DNA of 12,918 nt from SIG598 sp045538015 (GCA_045538015.1 JAZSQO010000117.1:1-12918); one strand, 5' to 3'; counted from the stretch's first letter, positions 1-5,661 are shown. Numbers and translations: made by a program. Notes: generated by a model not told the origin, from the sequence alone.

Positions 1-2572
1 GCTGAGTGGGTGTTGTGGGAGTGGTCGGTGTAGTAGGATTAGTCGGTGTGGTAGTGGGATTGCTGGGAGTGGTGGTATCATCATCATCATCTGGTGCAAC
101 GTCAAAGGCGATGGTTGCCGTTGCGCTGCTGGAGAGATTGACAGTGTATCCGCTGCCTGCTGCGGCAGAGATGTTACCGTTGCTGCTGCCGATCTTGAAG
201 GTCTTGACTTCGTTACCGGAGTAGGGTTTGACGTAGAGGATAACATCGCCGGATACCTTGACTGAATCGCCGTTTGCTGCGGTCAGCTTGGTTGTGCCGC
301 CGTCAGTGCTGTACTGCACAGTGCCCTTGTCGCTGCCGGTGATGGCAAATGTGAGCATAGTGCCGTCGCCCGGCTCGATGTGGACATACTTGAGAGCGGT
401 GGAACTCAGCGAGGGATACTTGGACTGATTCCAGACCGATGCGCCGCTGGCGTTTGCCTTGGTGTTGACGGTGACATAGGGATTCTCGTAGGAACCGATG
501 TTGGGAGTGTTGGAGAACGCCATGCCGTCGCTGATGGAGGTAATCTTGCCGGAGACGATTTTGCACATCGCGCCGTCAAAGGCAATACCGCTGTCTCTGC
601 CGATGGCTTCGACAGTGCCGCTGTTGAGGTAGATAAGCTCGGTGGCATAGAGACCGTAACCGAACTTAACGGAAGAATCACGGCTTCCCTCGGCTTTGAT
701 TTCGGTCGCCGCGCCGTCGGTGGTGATGTTCTTTGCGAAAATACCATAGGACTTGGGGGCTGCGCCGCTGGTTGCGGTTACCTTACCGCCCTCAATGAGA
801 ACGTCGCCGATTGCAATAATGCCGCCGCTCATACCGCTGCTTCCGGTTGCGGATTTACCGGTAGCGGTCAGCGTGCCGCCGGTCATGGTCAGATTGCCGT
901 AGAGACCTGCGCTGATGCCGTTGGTTGAATTACCGGCGGTGGCGGTCACAGTGCCGCCGGTCATAATCACATCGCCATTAATGGCGATGCTATTATTTTC
1001 AGCATCATCATTAGTTATGGTTATGGTGCCGCCGTGTATTTTTATGGCGTTGTCAGAATCAATTCTTTTGGCGTTAATAGTTCCATCGTAGATTTCCAGT
1101 TTATAACTTGAGATACGTCCGCTGGGGAACGATACATCAGAATTATTACCTTTAATTATTGTTTCTTCTGAGAATAAATTATCTTGGGATACCGTGAATA
1201 TACTGTTATCAATTTCCAGTGAGTTAATGTACCCAAGAGTGGTGAATTTAGCGGTGCTGTTTTCGAGAGACAAGTATTCGCCTCCCATGCCGTCTCCAAA
1301 GGAGTAACAACCTTCTTTGTTATTTGTTGCGGACAGAATTGAGTTAACAACTTTGGCGTTACCAAAACTTAATGTGCTACCATGATTGCTCAATGTGGCC
1401 AAGTTGTCAGTAATTGCAGCATTAATCTCAGTGTCTGATACATTTGTGTCATATGACTTTATTGCATAAGTGTATGCCATACCATGTTCAGGAAATACGA
1501 CTTCGGGCTCAATCGAAAGATTAATTACGCTGTCTTCAATTGACATTGACTCTGCGAATAATCCGTAGACTTCAGATATTTGCGCGTCGGACGTACAAGT
1601 AATCTCGACCGCTAATTCAGCATCGCCGGAAATTGAAATCTCATTGCCACGTACGCCGTAAAGCGAACGCGGTAAGTCATCAGAATTATCGCTGATCTCG
1701 GATAGATTTATTGAGTTTTTACCATTTAATACAATGTTAAGAGATTCTATTTCAGAGTATATACCACAAAGCGTGCCGCCATAATGTCTTGAAACGTCAT
1801 GTTGGCTGTGCTTTGTTATAGTTGCATTATCCAGCGTGATAGTATTTGTGTCCGGATCAAAGGTCGCATTGCCGTCACCGCAGGTTATTGCAAGTTTATT
1901 CCTTGTAAACTGTTCTCCGTTTACCCAAGGGTATCCGCTAATATGAATTTTATTGTTGCTAACACTGCTTATCTCGTTATATGAGACATTGATAAGCCCC
2001 CAGTTATCTTCTGCCGACATAATTGTTCCATCGCTTGGGGTTATTTCGATACCATACTCATCGAATTTATCGGCGGATACGTCGGTTTTAGATCCATCCC
2101 TGCGCGATAGTGTAACAACCATCCCTTCGCTACTGAAAGCCTCACCCTCTTCATAGCTCATTTTGTTCGGTTCTTTGGATATATATACCCATAAGACCTC
2201 CTGAAGATCAGTTACGTTTAAAGCCGCACCAGTGGCATTGACTCCATTGACAGACACAACTATGTTCTTGCCGTTGTCCGAAGCAGTGAGAGTTTGTCCG
2301 TTAGCGAAATTAGAAGTGATACCGTAGGTGTTGAAGTCATCATATACTACCATAATGATACGGCCGTCCGAATAGGTCAATCTAACTACCATATCGCTGA
2401 GATCAAGACATTCCCCAGACTTGTAATTAGTTTCGGGTTGATCAATAACCGCGATTGCTACGACTTCCGATACGCTATCGGCAGCAATGGCAGCAAGACC
2501 ATTCGCTGACGCCGCAACCATCATGCACAGCACCAGCAGCATACTCAATGAACGCTTGATTATGTTCTTCAT
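1..2572 (-). CDS. Secreted/surface protein with Ig-like domains and beta-helix-type repeats (partial, C-terminus beyond window)
   Basis: An open frame with no stop gives 857 residues and runs off the left edge. The ATG at 2570-2572 follows a good AAAGGAG site and opens a signal peptide (KR near the start, hydrophobic MLLVLCMMVAA, Ala-rich cleavage zone near residue 30). Residues about 35-120 and 125-210 look like two bacterial Ig-like domains (Big_3 type, with MVVRLTYSDG and MVVTLSRRDG strands). From about 214 (WVNGEQF) a region of short beta strands follows, with repeats such as TGGTVTATAG, TGGTLTATG and EGGKVTATSG near residues 537-600. This fits the carbohydrate-binding/pectin-lyase-like beta-helix class. 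A beta-rich segment (about 727-830) leads to five Asp and a Thr/Pro linker. The linker suggests an anchor or further domain beyond the edge. Likely exported and envelope-associated; ligand unknown. The N-terminal two thirds is visibly more AT-rich than the C-terminal part. Confidence 0.88.
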   Translation of the reverse strand, partial: MKNIIKRSLSMLLVLCMMVAASANGLAAIAADSVSEVVAIAVIDQPETNYKSGECLDLSDMVVRLTYSDGRIIMVVYDDFNTYGITSNFANGQTLTASDNGKNIVVSVNGVNATGAALNVTDLQEVLWVYISKEPNKMSYEEGEAFSSEGMVVTLSRRDGSKTDVSADKFDEYGIEITPSDGTIMSAEDNWGLINVSYNEISSVSNNKIHISGYPWVNGEQFTRNKLAITCGDGNATFDPDTNTITLDNATITKHSQHDVSRHYGGTLCGIYSEIESLNIVLNGKNSINLSEISDNSDDLPRSLYGVRGNEISISGDAELAVEITCTSDAQISEVYGLFAESMSIEDSVINLSIEPEVVFPEHGMAYTYAIKSYDTNVSDTEINAAITDNLATLSNHGSTLSFGNAKVVNSILSATNNKEGCYSFGDGMGGEYLSLENSTAKFTTLGYINSLEIDNSIFTVSQDNLFSEETIIKGNNSDVSFPSGRISSYKLEIYDGTINAKRIDSDNAIKIHGGTITITNDDAENNSIAINGDVIMTGGTVTATAGNSTNGISAGLYGNLTMTGGTLTATGKSATGSSGMSGGIIAIGDVLIEGGKVTATSGAAPKSYGIFAKNITTDGAATEIKAEGSRDSSVKFGYGLYATELIYLNSGTVEAIGRDSGIAFDGAMCKIVSGKITSISDGMAFSNTPNIGSYENPYVTVNTKANASGASVWNQSKYPSLSSTALKYVHIEPGDGTMLTFAITGSDKGTVQYSTDGGTTKLTAANGDSVKVSGDVILYVKPYSGNEVKTFKIGSSNGNISAAAGSGYTVNLSSSATATIAFDVAPDDDDDTTTPSNPTTTPTNPTTPTTPTTPTQ
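2..91 (-). repeat. Low-complexity coding repeats: Thr/Pro linker and five GAT codons
   Basis: Positions 77-91 are five consecutive GAT (Asp) codons on the minus strand. Positions 2-76 encode a Thr/Pro/Asn linker built of TTP and NPT units. Linkers of this kind join domains in clostridial extracellular enzymes and surface proteins. The trinucleotide and codon repeats are slippage-prone, so length may vary between strains. Confidence 0.75.
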
Positions 2573-2699
2573 GCTTAGTTCTCCTTTGCTATGATTCATG
2601 ATTTTTATAAGATAGGAACGGCGGCACAAACAACTGCCGTCTTTGGTTTCTTGAATTGTTGATTTGTGCCTTGCTGATTGTTTCTTGTATATACCAAAT

Positions 2700-2728
2700 A
2701 TATTAGTCCCGTTATGCGTCCGTGTCAA
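2700..2728 (-). promoter_or_regulatory. Sigma-A type promoter of the surface protein gene
   Basis: Read on the minus strand, TTGACA (2728-2723), a 17-base spacer and TAATAT (2705-2700) form a near-consensus promoter. Transcription would start near 2693 and leave a leader of about 120 bases before the ATG at 2572. The leader has an imperfect GC-rich inverted repeat (ACGGC...GCCGT, about 2618-2640), but I recognise no riboswitch in it. Confidence 0.75.
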
Positions 2729-2760
2729 GGGAAAACCTTCGTTATCAATATACGCAAAAT

Positions 2761-2786
2761 GAGGACAGACATCGCTGTCCGTCCTC
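2761..2786 (-). terminator. Terminator-like hairpin, decayed copy
   Basis: GAGGACAGACA (2761-2771) pairs with TGTCCGTCCTC (2776-2786) with one mismatch and a 4-base loop. On the minus strand it is followed by ATTTT, a weaker tail than in the sister copy at 3550-3579. It lies downstream of the rubredoxin remnant and just upstream of the surface gene promoter, so it may insulate that promoter. Confidence 0.6.
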
Positions 2787-2801
2787 TTGAAAAATACTTG
2801 A

Positions 2802-2894
2802 TTATGCTTCCTCAAAAGCGTCCTTGCCAAGGCCGCAGGTGTGGCAGACCAATCAGCGGGAATGTCTTCACAGGCAGTGTAGGGAGCTGTGCCG
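2802..2894 (-). pseudogene. Rubredoxin pseudogene fragment (C-terminal ~30 codons)
   Basis: Translating the minus strand gives TACEDIPADW and, after restoring one lost base, VCHTCGLGKDAFEEA followed by TAA at 2802-2804. This matches the C-terminal half of the intact rubredoxin at 3593-3748 (TAWEDVPADW, VCPTCGLGKDAFEEA). The fragment lacks the N-terminal half, including the first cysteine pair and a start codon. It also has a 1-base deletion after the DW codons and Trp replaced by Cys. It cannot make a working rubredoxin. It could be the remains of a tandem duplicate, or a target-gene end duplicated when the intervening segment arrived. Confidence 0.82.
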
Positions 2895-2903
2895 CCGAAG
2901 TAG

Positions 2904-2932
2904 TTGACTTCCAGCAATGACGAAAATATAAT
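2904..2932 (+). promoter_or_regulatory. Sigma-A type promoter of the 2950-3540 gene
   Basis: TTGACT (2904-2909), a 17-base spacer and TATAAT (2927-2932) are close to consensus. It begins ten bases after the rubredoxin remnant ends. The expected transcription start near 2939 would leave a leader of only about 11 bases, with the GAGGTGA ribosome binding site at its very 5' end. Confidence 0.7.
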
Positions 2933-2940
2933 TCTTATGA
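2926..2940 (+). promoter_or_regulatory. Possible Per-box-like operator
   Basis: ATATAATTCTTATGA matches the Per box consensus TTATAATnATTATAA at 11 of 14 defined positions. It is identical at 12 of 15 positions to the box in the perR promoter read on the minus strand, sharing the core ATAATTCTTAT. It overlaps the -10 box and the likely start site. AT-rich -10 sequences match this consensus easily by chance, so this is a hypothesis. Confidence 0.35.
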
Positions 2941-2949
2941 GGTGATCGC

Positions 2950-3540
2950 GTGAGCAAGAAAATCGTATGGCGGCAGATAAGCCGGGAGAACACGGTTATC
3001 AAAGATGTTGTTGAGGCGCTGAAAGACACCGACAACTTAATGGAAGCAAACCGGTATTTTTGCGAACTTTGTGAAAGTGTTTCGGGTTTTGAAAAGCTGA
3101 GCAGCAATGTGTATCGCTACAAAGATTTTTTCATTAACATCGGAAAGCGTGTGTTTATGGCTGTTCACGCAGAAGGTCTGCGTATTGTTGCTGACTTAGG
3201 GCTGTCCTGTCTGCCGGAACTGGCAGCGTATGTCTGGTTGGATAACGATGAGGATATGGTATTGATTACCCGTGTAAAAGATAGCTTCGGCCAGCATATT
3301 CTTCCTTTCAAGGGAGAATATCAGCTTACTGACGCACTGAGACAAGAACTTCTTGCCGATGCTGATCGGCTTATGGAAAGTGGATACACAGTTGCATCGC
3401 TGATCGGTGACCGTTCGGATTGGTATATACTTGAAGACTGCAGCGCAGTTATTTTCTCGAATTGCAAACTTGTGGATGTGCCACAAAAGGCGAAGCCTGC
3501 GTTCCGGATGAGACTCTTGGAAGAACTCTGTCTTAATTGA
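2950..3540 (+). CDS. Uncharacterised protein, 196 aa, possibly a degenerate kinase-like fold
   Basis: The GTG at 2950 is chosen because GAGGTGA lies four bases upstream and a strong promoter lies just before it. The protein is soluble-looking, with no signal peptide or membrane segment. I do not recognise the family. The order of elements recalls a protein-kinase-like lobe pair: a beta-rich middle (about 54-82), a hinge-like DMVLITRVKD (102-111), a helix, then GDRSDWYILEDCSAVIFSNC (153-172) and KLVDV (173-177), placed where catalytic and metal loops would be. No proper HRD or DFG motif is present, so it would be a pseudokinase or something unrelated. It is the only plus-strand gene among minus-strand neighbours and sits alone between two direct copies of the rubredoxin 3' end. 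Its promoter contains a Per-box-like sequence. Base composition appears less GC-rich than the operon beside it. Confidence 0.72.
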   Translation: MSKKIVWRQISRENTVIKDVVEALKDTDNLMEANRYFCELCESVSGFEKLSSNVYRYKDFFINIGKRVFMAVHAEGLRIVADLGLSCLPELAAYVWLDNDEDMVLITRVKDSFGQHILPFKGEYQLTDALRQELLADADRLMESGYTVASLIGDRSDWYILEDCSAVIFSNCKLVDVPQKAKPAFRMRLLEELCLN

Positions 3541-3549
3541 AAATTTGAA

Positions 3550-3579
3550 AAGAGGACAGACAATGCCGTCCGTCCTCTT
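3550..3579 (-). terminator. Rho-independent terminator of the rubredoxin operon
   Basis: On the minus strand the stem AAGAGGACGGAC pairs with GTCTGTCCTCTT (one non-Watson-Crick pair, 6-base loop) and runs into a TTTT tail, 14 bases after the rubredoxin stop. On the plus strand it lies just after the stop of the 2950-3540 gene and may also end that transcript, though it has no T-run in that direction. Confidence 0.8.
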
Positions 3580-3686
3580 GGTGGTAACTGAATTACGCTT
3601 CCTCAAAAGCGTCCTTGCCGAGGCCGCAGGTGGGGCAGACCCAATCGGCGGGAACATCTTCCCAGGCAGTGCCGGGAGCTACGCCG
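3552..3686 (-). repeat. Direct repeat copy B (intact rubredoxin 3' end plus terminator)
   Basis: This is the partner of the 2761-2894 repeat. It covers the last ~30 codons of the intact rubredoxin gene, its stop and its terminator. Because the frame here is intact and this copy is joined to the full gene, it is presumably the ancestral or functional one. Confidence 0.85.
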
Positions 3687-3748
3687 TTATCGGGATCGCC
3701 AACGGCGGGATCGTATTCATAGCCGCAGGGGCAAACGTATTTTTTCAT
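3593..3748 (-). CDS. Rubredoxin (51 aa) with a shortened first cysteine knuckle
   Basis: A one-iron electron carrier that in anaerobes passes electrons to rubrerythrin and other peroxide- or oxygen-reducing enzymes. The length (51) and the core GDPDNGVAPGTAWEDVPADW plus CPTCG are typical. The ATG at 3746-3748 follows AAGGAG at normal spacing; an upstream in-frame extension has no ribosome binding site and overlaps the previous gene. The first iron-binding knuckle reads YVCPCGYEYDP, with one residue between the cysteines (C6, C8), where most rubredoxins have CxxCG. The second knuckle is normal (C38, C41). It is last in the PerR-headed gene group, 58 bases after the 113-residue protein gene, and followed by a terminator. 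I see no convincing promoter of its own. A decayed duplicate of its 3' half lies at 2802-2894. Confidence 0.93.
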   Translation of the reverse strand: MKKYVCPCGYEYDPAVGDPDNGVAPGTAWEDVPADWVCPTCGLGKDAFEEA

Positions 3749-3806
3749 AATTGTATCTCCTTGGATATTTTTAGGATAGATGACAGGCTTATTTCTGCCT
3801 TGTGTA

Positions 3807-4148
3807 TCAACCATACTGCGCTTCGTTGAGGGGGTTATCCCAGTAAATAATCCCATTGATCGAGGCGGCAATTTCATCCGCTGCCTCGCGCACCTGCGAA
3901 AGGTACTGCTCGTCACGCTTTTTGGAGCGCCGCCCCTTGGCGCGGAACAGCTCCTTCAGGACGCAGGAGTCGTAGCTTATGGCGAAATCCTCTTCGTTTT
4001 GGTGGGGGAAGAAGGTCACGCCGACCTCGTACCGGATAATTCCGCTGTCGCTTTCGGCGGTCAGCCAGACAGCGGCGCCGCGGCGCTCAACATCATTGAA
4101 GGTGCATTCGGCGGCAAAATACTGCCGGTAAACATCTATGGTTTTCAT
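3807..4148 (-). CDS. Uncharacterised protein, 113 aa
   Basis: I do not recognise this family. The ATG at 4146-4148 is preferred over a GTG at 4205 because GGAG lies eight bases upstream and because the longer form would translate through a hairpin. The protein alternates beta strands (AAVWLTAESDSGIIRYEVGV, about residues 25-44) with a strongly basic patch (RAKGRRSKKR, about 69-78) and a helical C-terminal third. No signal peptide, membrane segment or metal-binding Cys motif is visible; there are two cysteines. It lies between the zinc-ribbon gene and rubredoxin in the peroxide-stress gene group, so a supporting role in redox stress is a guess from position only. Confidence 0.75.
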   Translation of the reverse strand: MKTIDVYRQYFAAECTFNDVERRGAAVWLTAESDSGIIRYEVGVTFFPHQNEEDFAISYDSCVLKELFRAKGRRSKKRDEQYLSQVREAADEIAASINGIIYWDNPLNEAQYG

Positions 4149-4165
4149 TGATAACTCTCCGAGAA

Positions 4166-4191
4166 GGGAGGCGCGGGTAGCCGCACCTCCC
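4166..4191 (-). terminator. GC-rich intergenic hairpin, possible attenuator or RNA-processing site
   Basis: GGGAGGCGCGG (4166-4176) pairs with CCGCACCTCCC (4181-4191), 10 of 11 positions, with a 4-base loop. On the minus strand it falls between the zinc-ribbon gene and the 113-residue protein gene. Only a weak TTCT tail follows, so full termination is doubtful; partial termination or protection of upstream mRNA from exonucleases is possible. Confidence 0.5.
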
Positions 4192-4245
4192 GGAATTGTT
4201 TTCACGGTATCACCAAAGAATGTCTTCGGTGCAGGTTAAACTGTA

Positions 4246-4458
4246 CTATTCCATTCGATACTTGGCGGTATATCCGCACTCTGAGCAGCGGTATCTGACG
4301 CCGCCGAGGCTCTGTAGCAAATTGAACAGCTCTGGCAGACAGCCTCGTACCTGTACAAAGCTAACGTGGACACCCGTGGTCGGTCTCCCGGTTACGGGTG
4401 AAAGGCTGTACCATCGGGCGCTGTCGCATTTGGGACAGCGTGACGGAGCGCGAACCAT
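4246..4458 (-). CDS. Small zinc-ribbon-like protein, 70 aa
   Basis: Two cysteine pairs, CPKC at residues 8-11 and CSEC at 58-61, suggest one structural zinc site closing the chain like a ribbon, with a lone Cys40 between them. The pairs are unusually far apart for a simple zinc ribbon. The ATG at 4456-4458 is six bases past the stop of the rubrerythrin gene and has no clear ribosome binding site, so translational coupling is likely. Role unknown; possible nucleic-acid or protein contact by analogy with zinc ribbons. An iron-binding rubredoxin-like site is less likely because the usual surrounding Gly-Tyr and aromatic residues are only partly present (CGY after the second pair). Confidence 0.7.
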   Translation of the reverse strand: MVRAPSRCPKCDSARWYSLSPVTGRPTTGVHVSFVQVRGCLPELFNLLQSLGGVRYRCSECGYTAKYRME

Positions 4459-4464
4459 TGAGGC

Positions 4465-5010
4465 TTAACCGAAGTATCTCTTCAGCAGACCCTCGAAAGC
4501 TCTGCCATGTCGGGCCTCGTCCTTGGCCATCTCGTGGACGGTGTCGTGGATAGCGTCCAGACCCAGCTCCTTGGCTCTTGCGGCCAGCTGCTTCTTGCCG
4601 TCGCAGGCGCCGGCTTCGGCTTCAACGCGCATCTCGAGGTTCTTCTTGGTGGAGTCGGTAACGACCTCGCCCAGCAGCTCGGCAAACTTGGCGGCGTGCT
4701 CGGCCTCTTCGTAGGCGGCCTTCTCCCAGTACAGTCCGATCTCGGGATAGCCTTCGCGGTGGGCAACTCTGGCCATGGCCAGGGACATACCGACCTCGGA
4801 GCACTCACCGGCAAAGTTGGCGCGCAGGCCTTCGATGATCTCCATATCAACGCCCTTGGCTACACCGACAATGTGCTCGTCAGCCCAGACGGTCTCGCCG
4901 GCCTTCTGCTCGACGAACTTGGAAGCGGGAACCTTGCACTGAGGGCAGAACTCGGGAGCCTCGGGACCTTCGTGAACATAACCGCAAACGCTGCAAACAA
5001 ACTTTTTCAT
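4465..5010 (-). CDS. Reverse rubrerythrin from internal start (181 aa)
   Basis: Peroxide-reducing diiron protein of anaerobes. The ATG at 5008-5010 has an excellent AAGGAG (5019-5024) eight bases upstream, so it is probably translated on its own, whatever happens to the fusion. The rubredoxin-like domain comes first (C6, C9, C22, C25), followed by the four-helix ferritin-like domain. This is the order of reverse rubrerythrins such as those of Clostridium acetobutylicum. Candidate iron ligands: E69 (AGECSEVG), E102/H105 (EAEH), E130 or E132, E165/H168 (EARH). The family takes electrons from NADH through a reductase and rubredoxin to reduce H2O2 to water; those partners lie directly upstream and downstream here. 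The length is normal for the family. Confidence 0.88.
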   Translation of the reverse strand: MKKFVCSVCGYVHEGPEAPEFCPQCKVPASKFVEQKAGETVWADEHIVGVAKGVDMEIIEGLRANFAGECSEVGMSLAMARVAHREGYPEIGLYWEKAAYEEAEHAAKFAELLGEVVTDSTKKNLEMRVEAEAGACDGKKQLAARAKELGLDAIHDTVHEMAKDEARHGRAFEGLLKRYFG

Positions 5011-5661
5011 ACTGATATCTCCTTTTTCAATGTTATTATTGTTGTTTTTTATAGAGGTATCCAGCGATTCAAAATCACCGGCACCGTGTTTACAGATGGG
5101 GCAGATAAAGTCGGAGGGAAGCTCGGCTTCCTCGTGGATGTAGCCGCATATCCGGCAGCGCCAGCCTTTTTTGCCTTGTGTGGCCTGAGGCTTTGGCTTG
5201 ATATTGCTGTGGTAGTAGGCATAGGTCAGCGGCTCGGTGTCGGCGGTGACCTGAGCGTCGCTCACGCCGGCGATGAAGAGATAATGCGTGCCCATGTCGA
5301 AGGCCTTGATGACCTTGCAGTCAAACCACGCGCAGACATGATCACCAATCAGCGGCAGACCGGAGGGAACGGTTTTGGCATTCAGCCCGGCGAATTTGTC
5401 GCTGTCGCGGCTGCTCTGAAAGCCAAAGCGCCGGATGGTGTCAAAGTCGGTGGTGACATCAAGGGCGGATACGCAGAAGCGTCCACTCTTAACTATAGCC
5501 TGACTGGTATAGTTGCTTTTGTTAAGTGTAATACTCAGCCGCTTGGGTTCGTCAGTCTGCTGCACGGCGGTGTTGCACACACAGCCGACCGGACGGCCGT
5601 CTATCTGACTTGTAACGATGTACAGGCCGTAGCTGAGCTTGAAGAACGCGGTGTTGTTCAC
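4465..5661 (-). CDS. Flavin reductase - rubredoxin - reverse rubrerythrin continuous ORF (398 aa)
   Basis: Three modules share one frame. Residues 1 to about 155 form a flavin reductase-like FMN-binding domain (FFKLSYGLYIVTS, GRPVGCVCNTAVQQ, YAYYHS). Residues 166-200 form a rubredoxin domain (C169, C172, C187, C190). From 218 comes a reverse rubrerythrin. The first two modules together make the known high-molecular-weight rubredoxin/flavoredoxin layout, which usually ends near residue 200. Here residues 201-217 are an Asn-rich, spacer-like stretch that contains the ribosome binding site of the rubrerythrin, so the fusion looks like loss of the upstream stop. The frame one base over has TAA in this spacer. 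The start is GTG at 5659-5661, overlapping the perR stop (GTGA) with GAGGTGA upstream. Inferred function: NAD(P)H or reduced-flavin electrons passed via rubredoxin to a diiron peroxidase. A frameshift error in the sequence is the alternative. Confidence 0.82.
   Translation of the reverse strand: MNNTAFFKLSYGLYIVTSQIDGRPVGCVCNTAVQQTDEPKRLSITLNKSNYTSQAIVKSGRFCVSALDVTTDFDTIRRFGFQSSRDSDKFAGLNAKTVPSGLPLIGDHVCAWFDCKVIKAFDMGTHYLFIAGVSDAQVTADTEPLTYAYYHSNIKPKPQATQGKKGWRCRICGYIHEEAELPSDFICPICKHGAGDFESLDTSIKNNNNNIEKGDISMKKFVCSVCGYVHEGPEAPEFCPQCKVPASKFVEQKAGETVWADEHIVGVAKGVDMEIIEGLRANFAGECSEVGMSLAMARVAHREGYPEIGLYWEKAAYEEAEHAAKFAELLGEVVTDSTKKNLEMRVEAEAGACDGKKQLAARAKELGLDAIHDTVHEMAKDEARHGRAFEGLLKRYFG

Larger units (their letters stand above)
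2761..2894 (-). repeat. Direct repeat copy A (rubredoxin 3' end plus terminator)
   Basis: This stretch aligns with 3552-3686 over its whole length with a single 1-base gap and scattered substitutions. The best-preserved part corresponds to the coding 3' end of rubredoxin. Similarity stops abruptly at about 2894, ten bases before the -35 box of the next gene. Both copies have the same orientation and bracket about 660 unique bases. Confidence 0.85.

Noticed and set aside
6..224. A plus-strand open frame rich in Gly and Val repeats
   Set aside because: It is the complement of the Thr/Pro linker of the surface protein.
855..970. Repeated GTGCCGCCGGTCAT units as a possible CRISPR-like or DNA repeat array
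   Set aside because: They are in-frame codons of the beta-helix repeats (TGGTxTAT) in the surface protein, with diverging spacing and no unique spacers.
2678..2920. An 80-codon plus-strand open frame and a 79-codon minus-strand frame (2868-3107)
   Set aside because: The first is antisense to the rubredoxin remnant, terminator and surface-gene promoter; the second is antisense to the start of the 2950-3540 gene. Neither has a recognisable motif.
2761..3577. The two GAGGACAGACA hairpins as inverted ends of an insertion sequence
   Set aside because: Each hairpin is internally palindromic and works as a rubredoxin-type terminator; the flanking similarity is direct and extends into rubredoxin coding sequence. 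No transposase is present between them.
4149..4205. A longer form of the 113-residue protein starting at a GTG
   Set aside because: The extension is encoded across the intergenic hairpin, lacks a good ribosome binding site, and the internal ATG has one.
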